From contig JAQWRV010000013.1 of NCBI GenBank assembly GCA_029243545.1, positions 169,219 to 233,218 on the forward strand: a stretch of 64,000 nt of DNA. The letters are read 5' to 3'. Under the pieces are notes generated by a model. The model was not told the DNA's origin. It worked only from the letters and a program-made list of their open reading frames with translations, and ran no database searches. Positions 17,972-25,771 of the stretch are shown piece after piece. The DNA is from Rhodospirillaceae bacterium (lineage in GTDB: Bacteria > Pseudomonadota > Alphaproteobacteria > Rhodospirillales > Rhodospirillaceae). Positions within the stretch are counted from its first letter, which is position 1; each line of letters opens with the position of its first letter. Position numbers and translations under genes: made by a program.

Positions 17972-18973
17972 CTATTTAAGCCTGGGATCCTTGTTATCCG
18001 TAAAGTTCCAAGGGAGTTCGGCTAATGGCCGCGGTGTATAGGCGTCTTCCATACGGGTAGTGTCCTCGTCCGTCAGGGCCAAGGACTCTGCAGCAATTAT
18101 ATCCTCGATATGCTGGACCTTGGTCGCGCCGACGACGGGCTGCACCCCTTTGTGGATGAGCCAAGCCAAACCAATTTGCGCGGGCGGAACACCTTTCTCT
18201 TTCGCCACTGCGGCAATAGCGTCGAGCACTGGATCGTGCGGTGTGCCGTAGAGCAAGTCCTGCACTTGCGCATCATTACTACTGCGCGCCGTTGTGGCAT
18301 ACGCCCCTGCCCTGGCAATACGGCCACGGGCAAGTGGGCTCCACGGAATCAAACCCATGCCTTGATCTTCGCAGAAAGGAATGAGGTCACGTTCATCTTC
18401 ACGGTGAAGCAGGTTGTAATGGTTCTGCATGGTGGCAAAGCCATCCCACCCCTGGGACTGCGCCGCCATTTGCGCCTTGGCGAGATGCCAGCAGCGCATG
18501 TTAGACCCACCGATAAACCGCGCCTTGCCCGACTTCACCACCTCGTTCAGCGCCTCCATGGTTTCTCCAATGGGATTTAGCTCATCCCAGCGATGCACCT
18601 GATAGATATCGACGTAGTCCGTTCCAAGACGCTGCAGTGACCCATCGATGGAACTGAGAATGTTTTCTCGCGTAAGGCCCAGCTGATTTGGCGTTTCGCG
18701 CGAGGGGTAAAACATCTTGGTGGAAATCACCACCTCATCGCGTTTGACATTGGCGTTGAGAAAACGCCCAAGCACTTCCTCCCCTACGCCCGATGAATAC
18801 ACATTGGCCGTATCAAAGAAATTGATGCCGTTATCGAGTGCCTGTTTCAGGAGCGGCTGGGAGGCGTCTTCATCCAAAACCCAGTCACGCCAGTCAGGTG
18901 AGCCAAAGCTCATGCAGCCAAGCACAATGCGGGAGACATGGAGTCCGGTGCGGCCAAGCGGAACATATTTCAT
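17972..18973 (-). CDS. Aldo/keto reductase
   Basis: A 333-residue AKR of the voltage-gated K+ channel beta-subunit or YdhF-like group. Visible are the N-terminal PLGRTGLHVSRIVLGCMSFG, the catalytic DTANVYSSGVGEE (Asp and Tyr), the lysine region (VVISTKMFYPSRE), VHRWDELNPIGETMEAL and the cofactor-binding C-terminal VVGATKVQHIEDI. The start at 18973 is chosen because the in-frame region before it lies inside the next gene and reads as its shadow. It begins 12 bp after the serine hydrolase stop. It would reduce carbonyls with NADPH; the substrate is unknown. Confidence 0.9.
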   Translation of the reverse strand: MKYVPLGRTGLHVSRIVLGCMSFGSPDWRDWVLDEDASQPLLKQALDNGINFFDTANVYSSGVGEEVLGRFLNANVKRDEVVISTKMFYPSRETPNQLGLTRENILSSIDGSLQRLGTDYVDIYQVHRWDELNPIGETMEALNEVVKSGKARFIGGSNMRCWHLAKAQMAAQSQGWDGFATMQNHYNLLHREDERDLIPFCEDQGMGLIPWSPLARGRIARAGAYATTARSSNDAQVQDLLYGTPHDPVLDAIAAVAKEKGVPPAQIGLAWLIHKGVQPVVGATKVQHIEDIIAAESLALTDEDTTRMEDAYTPRPLAELPWNFTDNKDPRLK

Positions 18974-18984
18974 TCGACCAAACC

Positions 18985-20196
18985 CTAGTCCGGCCCGGCA
19001 GCCAACGCGGCCGCTTTGGCTTGGATGCCTCGGACGATGATGTTTGGAATGCGCGGCATATCGAACCCGGGCTTGATGGGCATACGGCCCAGCGCGGGGC
19101 CCATGCGGACCACCACCAAACCCATGGACGGTGACACCCAAACATGCTGCTGGCCGCGCCCAAGCGTGAGGAACGTGTCGCGGGCCTCGTAGGGTTCGGA
19201 CGCGACCGCACCGGAGCTGCCTGAGCCCGGGGGAACCGGCGGATCGTCATAGCCAAGCCAGGTTTGATAGCCATAGTGATTTGCGGTCGGGGAACGAGTG
19301 GTCATTTCGTTGACCCAGGCTTCCGAGACGACACGATTGCCGTTCACCTCACCCTTACCAGCCAACATCATGCCGAAGCGTACCCAGTTCATAGCCGGCG
19401 TGGCCAAACAGCACGAGGTGTGCGCTAACCCGCCAGGGCGATCCAACCATATGCGCGCCTGCGTCCCGCCCATGGGCCGCCATAGTTTGTCTTCCATATA
19501 ATCTGAGTAGCGCTTGCCCGAAGCGCGCTCAACGACCAAACCAAGCAGCTCGGCGTTTAGATCGTTGTATTCATATTTTTCGCCTGGGGCCCAATCCGCG
19601 TTGGGCGCATTGAGCAAAGGCTCCAACGTATGGCCGGAATACAGCCAGTCCATGTCACCGCTGAACGGATTGAGACCGAAGGGGTAACGTCCGAGACCCG
19701 ATGACATTTGCATAATATGTCTAAGCGAAATGTCGCCGCGGGGGTCGTCGCGCCACTCTTCAATATATTTTCCAACCGGATCGTCGACGGAATCTATGTA
19801 TCCATCTTCCATCGCAATGCCAATGAACAACCCCATCAAGGTTTTGTGCATAGATTGCGATTCGGTCAGATCACCGGCGTCGCGGCCATCCGCATACCAT
19901 TCCAACTGCACCTGGCCTTTATGAATGGCAATGACGGTATAGGAGTCAAATTCTTTAGCGTAGGCGACTGCCTCATCCAAGGCGGCTTGCGTAACGGTCC
20001 GGTTGTCCGGCGCAGCGACCGGGATGACATAACTGCCATCGCCCTCAACCAGATCGTAGGGTTCCAGGCCTTCGGACGGCTTTGGGTCGAAGAGCATGAC
20101 ATAGCGGCGCCAGAGCCATGGGTCCTGCCAATAAATAACGTTGACCCCGACCGCCAATGCGACGGCCAGCCAACCGATCAATTTGAGAGTTTTCAT
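18985..20196 (-). CDS. Serine beta-lactamase-fold hydrolase (class C / esterase type)
   Basis: A 403-residue protein with an N-terminal hydrophobic segment (about residues 5-22) that could be a signal anchor. It has the S-x-x-K motif as Ser115-Met-His-Lys118, followed by a second block YEYNDLN (the YxN element) and a C-terminal HVWVSPSMGLVVVRMG strand. This pattern is typical of NylB/EstB-like esterases and 6-aminohexanoate dimer hydrolases rather than of true beta-lactamases. A paralogue with the same SMHK is at 23178-24380. Probably a periplasmic esterase or amidase; substrate unknown. Confidence 0.85.
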   Translation of the reverse strand: MKTLKLIGWLAVALAVGVNVIYWQDPWLWRRYVMLFDPKPSEGLEPYDLVEGDGSYVIPVAAPDNRTVTQAALDEAVAYAKEFDSYTVIAIHKGQVQLEWYADGRDAGDLTESQSMHKTLMGLFIGIAMEDGYIDSVDDPVGKYIEEWRDDPRGDISLRHIMQMSSGLGRYPFGLNPFSGDMDWLYSGHTLEPLLNAPNADWAPGEKYEYNDLNAELLGLVVERASGKRYSDYMEDKLWRPMGGTQARIWLDRPGGLAHTSCCLATPAMNWVRFGMMLAGKGEVNGNRVVSEAWVNEMTTRSPTANHYGYQTWLGYDDPPVPPGSGSSGAVASEPYEARDTFLTLGRGQQHVWVSPSMGLVVVRMGPALGRMPIKPGFDMPRIPNIIVRGIQAKAAALAAGPD

Positions 20197-20379
20197 GCGC
20201 CCCCTGGTCTCAGAAAAAACTATAACCGTGCCCGCCCCTTTTACAGAACCGCTCAGAGCGTTTCAGAAGCCCCCAGGCTTGTGTCCGCAGCTTGGTCATA
20301 AAAAGTGCAGCACACTCTTATATAAAGGCAACCGCTTATGGTGTTTCGCTTCTGACCAAGGGACTGGAGCCATTCTGGC

Positions 20380-21573
20380 ATGCGCGTGATCTTTTTCATC
20401 ATTCTGCTCGATCTCATGGGCATCGGCCTGATTTTGCCGCTGTTCCCGTTCATCGCCATGGACATCGGCCTCACACCCGAATCAATCACAGCAGTTTTAG
20501 CTATATACCCACTTGCCCAGTTCGTCGCCGGACCGGTGTGGGGCGGATTGTCAGACCGCTATGGCCGCCGGCCGATCCTGATGATCAGTATGGTTGGAGC
20601 TGTGGCTTCATACGGATTGTTAGGATTCGCCGACACCGTTTGGCTCCTGATGCTGTCACGTATCGTGGGCGGCATCTCAGCAGGAAACTTGGCCGCAGCG
20701 TTTGCCTATATTACCGACATCACGACACCGGAGAACCGCGCCAAGGGCATGGGCATGATTGGCGGTGCTTTGAGTCTGGGCTTCATTTTGGGACCGGCCG
20801 TCGGTGGGCTGCTCGCCGGGGGCGACCCGGAAAATGCAAATCTCTCACTCGTTGCTTTTGTGGCGGGCGGCACCAGCTTTCTTGCTCTGCTCGGAACGAT
20901 CTTCTTTCTGCCAGAATCTTTGTCCGATGAGTTGCGCGAAAAAATTTCCCAACGACCGAAGATGAACCGGCTGCAGCAGTTTAAAGTCGTCAGCGCGCGC
21001 GGCGCTTTGCTGACGTTGTTTGCCGCCGCTTTGATTTTTGCCGCTGCGGAAAGTGTATTCACAACCACTTTCGCATTGTTTGCCGATGCAAAGTTTGGAT
21101 TAGGTCCGCGCGAGGTTGGGTTGCTTCTCTCTGCCGCAGGTGTGGTGATGGTGTTTATGCAACTTAAAGCCATCGAGCCATTGGCTAAAAGATTTGGCGA
21201 GCTCAACCTAATCACCACGGGCTGTTTCATCTACGCGGCAGGCTTGGCCCTCATCGCGACAGCAAGTGGATTGCCGCAACTGATCTTAGCCCAGATCTTT
21301 CTCCCCATAGGCATGAGCATCGTTAACCCCAGTCTTTCCAGCTTGATCTCTCAGCAAAGTCAGGATACCGAGCGCGGTATTGTAATGGGGCTTTACCAGT
21401 CGGTAGGCAGCCTCGGCCGTGGCGTGGGACCGCTCTATTCCGGCACTCTGTTCGGGCAGGTCAGCATCTATGCGCCCTATATTTACAGCATCGCCTCGAT
21501 GGTACCGGTACTCGGACTCATTTATGTGGTGCGTATGCGCGGTAAGACGGCCTCAGATTCAACGCCCGAATAG
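20380..21573 (+). CDS. MFS transporter, TetA/drug-efflux type
   Basis: A 397-residue 12-helix MFS protein with no N-terminal extension. GGLSDRYGRRPILMISM lies between helices 2 and 3 and GFILGPAVGGLLAGG near helix 5, the antiporter signature of TetA-like drug/H+ exporters. It differs from the two MFS genes at 4421 and 11266. It is flanked by minus-strand genes and is probably monocistronic. Family membership predicts efflux, but resistance to a given compound cannot be inferred. Confidence 0.88.
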   Translation: MRVIFFIILLDLMGIGLILPLFPFIAMDIGLTPESITAVLAIYPLAQFVAGPVWGGLSDRYGRRPILMISMVGAVASYGLLGFADTVWLLMLSRIVGGISAGNLAAAFAYITDITTPENRAKGMGMIGGALSLGFILGPAVGGLLAGGDPENANLSLVAFVAGGTSFLALLGTIFFLPESLSDELREKISQRPKMNRLQQFKVVSARGALLTLFAAALIFAAAESVFTTTFALFADAKFGLGPREVGLLLSAAGVVMVFMQLKAIEPLAKRFGELNLITTGCFIYAAGLALIATASGLPQLILAQIFLPIGMSIVNPSLSSLISQQSQDTERGIVMGLYQSVGSLGRGVGPLYSGTLFGQVSIYAPYIYSIASMVPVLGLIYVVRMRGKTASDSTPE

Positions 21574-21579
21574 CACTGC

Positions 21580-22353
21580 TTAAAGTTCGCCTATGCGGCT
21601 TTGCCACCCATTGAGCAACGGGTGATGCGGCGCACTGCCAGGAATCCCATCGTCCGGCAAATCAATCGCCAAACGCATGGCCCAGGCCAGACAAATATTT
21701 GATGAGACCACCGGTTTACCCGTGTACTCCATTAAAGCAATGACTGCGGCAAAACTGGGCATACCCGTGCCTGTTAGCAGTATGGCGTCGGCCTCCGAGA
21801 AATCGACATTTTCCAAAGTCGTCAGGGCATCCTGCGCAGACAACTCGTATATGGACCGGGTGTCATCCGATGCTATAACGATACGCGTGGTGCTGACGAC
21901 ATTGAACCCACGGCTGATCCAGTAGTCGCGACTCATATTCACCGACCATTCCGGATAAGGTGCGCCGATGGCGAGCTTCTTTACACCGATTGTGTGCAGC
22001 GCCTGCTCTATGGCTAGCCCGGCTGATATGACAGGGTAACCTTTAAGATCAGACAGGCGTTTTAGTTTGGCGTCTTCGGCGTCGCGACCCACAAGGTAGG
22101 TGGCCGCGGTAATAGCGACGCCACAGACATCAAGCCTTAAGGTGTCATAAGTGGCAAGTGTGTTTTCCAGCCCATCGAGGTACTCACGCCAGCGGTCTTC
22201 TGGCTGTGCCCGTGCACTTGTAAGTCGGCTTGTAAGCAGCGTCGTTTGCTGCGGAAGAAGCAGTCCGATTTCCGGCTCCACAGTCGGGTTGGCTTGTGGA
22301 ACAGCAATGCCTACCCGTCCCTTTGAGCCGTAATCGCGGGTGTAACTAACCAT
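21580..22353 (-). CDS. Asp/Glu racemase-superfamily protein (maleate isomerase-like)
   Basis: A 257-residue protein resembling maleate cis-trans isomerases and arylmalonate decarboxylases: IAVPQANPTVEPEIG near the N-terminus, GVKKLAIGAPYPEW in the middle, and GKPVVSSNICLAWAMRL near the end. In known isomerases a Cys-Thr pair occurs in both halves. Here the first site reads VAITAATYL and the second LLTGTGMPS, so both cysteines appear to be missing. The enzyme may be inactive or use another chemistry. The next gene downstream in the same direction is unrelated. Confidence 0.75.
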   Translation of the reverse strand: MVSYTRDYGSKGRVGIAVPQANPTVEPEIGLLLPQQTTLLTSRLTSARAQPEDRWREYLDGLENTLATYDTLRLDVCGVAITAATYLVGRDAEDAKLKRLSDLKGYPVISAGLAIEQALHTIGVKKLAIGAPYPEWSVNMSRDYWISRGFNVVSTTRIVIASDDTRSIYELSAQDALTTLENVDFSEADAILLTGTGMPSFAAVIALMEYTGKPVVSSNICLAWAMRLAIDLPDDGIPGSAPHHPLLNGWQSRIGEL

Positions 22354-22365
22354 TAAATCAAAATC

Positions 22366-23043
22366 TCAGAACAGCTTGGTTTGGCCAACGAAGGCCATGA
22401 GCATGACTAGGGTCCATATTACCATGTTGGCCATTCCAGCGCTCTTGCGGTTGACCTTCATCAGGGCTTCGCCTTCAACACGTTCCTCCCCTCCAGCCCG
22501 GACCTTGTCAAAGATGGGTTGCCAGCGGGCGGCAATCTTCCTGATCCAGACACCGTTCAGAATGATCGTGCCGAACAGTATGATTTTAAAGGACAGCCAA
22601 TTGTCGGAAATGGGCGCGCCGTTGACAATGCAATACAAGCCGAAGAGGATTAGCGACGTAGTTACCAGGTAGCGCCACCGGATGTCCCATTGCGCCATCC
22701 GTTCCCCTTCCGGTGTCCCGGTTTTGAAATGGATCTGCCACACCACATAGAGCCATACCAAACTGACCACCCAGGCCAGCGCTAGCCAGGCGCCGGTGAT
22801 GGGGGAAGAATACTGCAGTGCCAGTGTGAACCCGAAGGCCAGGATCAGGATCAAACACGTGCGTGGCACCATGTCGAGCTTGAGGCGGATCTTGCGCACA
22901 CGGAGGCGTTCATCGAGGTCCAGATCTTCCCGGATGAGCTGAGAATCACAGTAGTACACGCCGAGGTCTGCGCCGAGCCAGTAGCCGAACAAAAGCACAT
23001 GGAAAAAGGCGAGGACATTTTGTGGGTCCATGTAGATGTCCAT
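22366..23043 (-). CDS. Membrane protein, CopD-like
   Basis: A 225-residue protein with about five hydrophobic helices: residues 10-28, 58-75, 80-98, 123-140, 145-163 and a last one near the C-terminus. It starts with FFHVLLFGYWLGADLG, which resembles the first helix of CopD/cytochrome-b-like membrane proteins (conserved His in a membrane helix). The ATG at 23043 has GAGGAGATCG just upstream and is preferred over one five codons earlier. It is downstream of the serine hydrolase at 23178 and ends 13 bp before the racemase-fold gene. Function unknown; heme binding is only a possibility. Confidence 0.7.
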   Translation of the reverse strand: MDIYMDPQNVLAFFHVLLFGYWLGADLGVYYCDSQLIREDLDLDERLRVRKIRLKLDMVPRTCLILILAFGFTLALQYSSPITGAWLALAWVVSLVWLYVVWQIHFKTGTPEGERMAQWDIRWRYLVTTSLILFGLYCIVNGAPISDNWLSFKIILFGTIILNGVWIRKIAARWQPIFDKVRAGGEERVEGEALMKVNRKSAGMANMVIWTLVMLMAFVGQTKLF

Positions 23044-23177
23044 TTTCGATCTCCTCAATACTTATGATAGATACGGTAAGGATGATGGATCGACGATACT
23101 GAGCGTCTGCCCCGTTGCCAAGAGGGTCACCCGACATTGAATCGGCTTCGGCTTTGACGGACCAGAACGAGGCCGCT

Positions 23178-24380
23178 TTACTGTACTAAGGCGGGGTCAA
23201 CGTCAGTCTCTAATCCAGACAGCAGTATGTTGACAATTTTTGCGTCATCCCAGGAAAAATCGATGCGGCCCGCCCGGTAGGCGACCAACCTAGCCGAGGG
23301 CACGACGTAAAGGCGCTGTCCGCCTCGGCCCTCCACATACATGACATCATCAGCAAGAAACGGCGCAGACACAGGTGACCAGCGGTTGCTAGGCTCACTA
23401 ACCAACCGCGTTCCACTGTAGGGCGAACCGAGCCAGACGTGGAATCCAAAATTAGGATTGAGTTCAGATCCCGTCATCAGCCGCTCCACCCAGGCTTCAG
23501 AGATAACTTGCGCATCACCAACGCGCCCTCCATTGGCAAGCATGACGCCTAGGCGAACCCAATCCATGGGTCGAAGCTGAATGCAGCAAAAAATACGTGC
23601 TGAGCCCCCTTCGCGATCACGCCGCACTTGCGCATAGCCACCCCCTAGAGGCTGCCACAAATATTCCCGCACGAAGCCAGCGTATGACATTCCGGTTGCG
23701 CCCGTCAGAACGGCATGCATGGCTTGGGAATTAACGTGATTAAAATCGAATGCCGTCCCCGGGGGAAATGCTAACGGTGTGTTTTGCACCGGCGTGTCGA
23801 GATCTGTACCGAAAAATAGACGCTGTCCCGGTGAAAAAGGACTGGCAGTGAACTCCGCCTGGGCCAACCCACTATTCATTTCCAGTAGCTGGCCAACTGT
23901 AATGGACTGTCGTTCATCTTCAGCCCATTCAGGGATGTAGTCGGAAACCAGTGTATCGAGTGAGGGGATAAACCCTTTGTCCAGAGCGATGGTCGCAACA
24001 ACGCCAAGAAATCCCTTATGCATGGACTGCGAATCAATCACCGAGGAACGGTCAATACCGGCGCCATAATGTTCCAACTGCAGCACACCGTTCTGGACAA
24101 CTAGAAACGCCAGACTATCGAAAGACTGGGCATAGGCTTCGGCATCTTGGAGAGCGGATCGCGATATAACGCGCGACTGATTGTCGGCCACCGGCAGTGG
24201 TGTGCTCGGCCCATCTGCAATCACGTCGACCGGTTTGTACCACGCCCAGTCTGTTAGAACTGTGTCCCCAGGAGGTTGTGAAAACCAGCGAGTCCAGAAC
24301 ACCCTGTCATTGATTCCATATCCGAGGACGAGAACCAATCCGGCTGCAACGACAATACTAACGCTTTTGATGAGTGACAT
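23178..24380 (-). CDS. Serine beta-lactamase-fold hydrolase (class C / esterase type)
   Basis: A 400-residue paralogue of 18985-20196. It has an N-terminal hydrophobic segment (residues 6-22), SxxK as Ser119-Met-His-Lys122, and FDFNHVNSQAM in the region of the YxN motif, where the tyrosine is replaced by Phe-Asn-His. The C-terminal strand (LYVVPSARLVAYRAGR) is retained. Loss of the Tyr could change activity, but the residue alignment is by eye. Likely a periplasmic or anchored hydrolase. Confidence 0.82.
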   Translation of the reverse strand: MSLIKSVSIVVAAGLVLVLGYGINDRVFWTRWFSQPPGDTVLTDWAWYKPVDVIADGPSTPLPVADNQSRVISRSALQDAEAYAQSFDSLAFLVVQNGVLQLEHYGAGIDRSSVIDSQSMHKGFLGVVATIALDKGFIPSLDTLVSDYIPEWAEDERQSITVGQLLEMNSGLAQAEFTASPFSPGQRLFFGTDLDTPVQNTPLAFPPGTAFDFNHVNSQAMHAVLTGATGMSYAGFVREYLWQPLGGGYAQVRRDREGGSARIFCCIQLRPMDWVRLGVMLANGGRVGDAQVISEAWVERLMTGSELNPNFGFHVWLGSPYSGTRLVSEPSNRWSPVSAPFLADDVMYVEGRGGQRLYVVPSARLVAYRAGRIDFSWDDAKIVNILLSGLETDVDPALVQ

Positions 24381-24467
24381 TGCGCTCTTCCGCTTGGCTT
24401 AAAGGCTGCCAACACAGTACCATCGGAAACCGTGCTGCTGTCATCATGTTATCGAAAGGCTCAATCC

Positions 24468-25574
24468 ATGATCGAACGTTTTTTGGCGTCCGTCTGTATG
24501 GTTCTGGCTATCGTCACTCTTGTTGTCCTGCCCGCATCGGCACAATTTGGCGGCATGCCCGACAAACCTTTCGGCAGCTTCGAACACCCGCCGGCACCGG
24601 ATTATTCTGATACAGCCTCGTGGGCCGCTCTGCCCGACCGTGATGATGCTGCCGATGTGGCGCCCGCGGGTGCCGCTATCCCCGAGGCCCAGGCTATTGC
24701 GCAGGCCGACGTCTTTTACTTACATCCAACCACTTACCGCGGCGCAGAGAACTGGAACCAGGACATCGCGATGGCGAATGTCAATGAATGGACCGACATC
24801 AGTGTTGTGGCCCGGCAAGCAAGCGCCTTCAACGGCTGCTGCCGCATTTATGCGCCTTACTATCGGCAAGCGACGATCGGGGCGATGGCGGCTACCGACG
24901 ACAGCGGATCGCGTGCCTACGACTTTGCCTATGGCGACGTAGTACAGGCCTGGAAACACTACGTTGAGAATTGGAATGACGGCCGTCCTTTTATGATCGT
25001 TAGCCACAGCCAAGGTACATTTCATGCGCTGCGGCTCTTGGAAAAGGAAATCGACGGGACTCCCATAGCCGAAAATATGATCGCCGCTTATGTGGTGGGC
25101 ATCGGCGTTTCGGAAGGGTTTTTCGGGCGCGGACTAAAGACTATCACGCGTTGCGTCGGAGCAACCGACACAGGCTGTGCCATCTCCTGGATTACCTACG
25201 GCATGGATGGCGCACCGGGTTCTACGGTTGAACGCACACAAGCCAGCTATCGCGCACGGCACGGCACCTCTGAGGGGCAAAAACTGGCGTGCTGGAATCC
25301 CGTGAGCGCCTCTGCAGAAGAAAAGTGGTTCGACGACGAAGCCGGACACGGCGCGCTCTCCGGAGTAGCCGCGCCCACGCCCCTACCAGCGCTTACCACA
25401 GGGCCAGGTGCAGAATGCCGGGATGGCGTACTCTACACAGAAATCCCAACAGATGACGCTTTTGAGCTGATGGTTTTAGGGGGGGAAAACCTGCATATGC
25501 ACGATTTTGACCTGTTTTATGGGAGTATTAGGGCCAACGCCGTGGCTCGGACAGAGGCCTTCTTTCTTAAATAG
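24468..25574 (+). CDS. DUF3089 family lipase/esterase-like protein
   Basis: A 368-residue protein with a Sec signal peptide (SVCMVLAIVTLVVLPASAQ). The mature domain matches DUF3089: ADVFYLHPTTYRGAENW, then a nucleophile elbow VSHSQGTFHALRLL (Ser in S-x-S/H-S-x-G) and a C-terminal HMHDFDLFYGSIR that would supply the histidine. The ATG at 24468 is preferred to one 12 codons earlier because the leader is then normal. It lies 198 bp upstream of the cytochrome operon, in the same direction. Likely a secreted or periplasmic hydrolase. Confidence 0.85.
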   Translation: MIERFLASVCMVLAIVTLVVLPASAQFGGMPDKPFGSFEHPPAPDYSDTASWAALPDRDDAADVAPAGAAIPEAQAIAQADVFYLHPTTYRGAENWNQDIAMANVNEWTDISVVARQASAFNGCCRIYAPYYRQATIGAMAATDDSGSRAYDFAYGDVVQAWKHYVENWNDGRPFMIVSHSQGTFHALRLLEKEIDGTPIAENMIAAYVVGIGVSEGFFGRGLKTITRCVGATDTGCAISWITYGMDGAPGSTVERTQASYRARHGTSEGQKLACWNPVSASAEEKWFDDEAGHGALSGVAAPTPLPALTTGPGAECRDGVLYTEIPTDDAFELMVLGGENLHMHDFDLFYGSIRANAVARTEAFFLK

Positions 25575-25771
25575 TCCACAGATTTAGAGCATCTACATAA
25601 GTTTGCTCTTATTGGTAGTTTTGATTTTCAGATTACGCTTTCAGGTAAATCAATTATTCCTTTTGTTATCAATCATAAATGTGTATTCCCAAAAATATTA
25701 AACAATGTGGTATTCACATAATATATTCCTCTATTGGTTGATTGACTTGGATTATCTGCCCGCCCATAAAA
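25575..25771 (+). promoter_or_regulatory. AT-rich leader of the redox operon with an FNR-like site
   Basis: The 197 bp between the DUF3089 gene and the flavoprotein are much richer in A and T than the surroundings. A sequence TTGTT-ATCA-ATCAT at 25663-25676 matches the FNR/Anr consensus (TTGAT-N4-ATCAA) at 8 of 10 defined positions. If it works at the usual -41 distance, transcription would begin near 25715, where weak TATTAA-type sequences lie. This is the only non-coding stretch of note upstream of the operon, but the binding site is only a suggestion. Confidence 0.35.

Noticed and set aside
18985..24380. Antibiotic resistance from the two beta-lactamase-fold genes and the Tet-like MFS
   Set aside because: Motifs fit esterases/amidases and general exporters; resistance cannot be inferred from this sequence.
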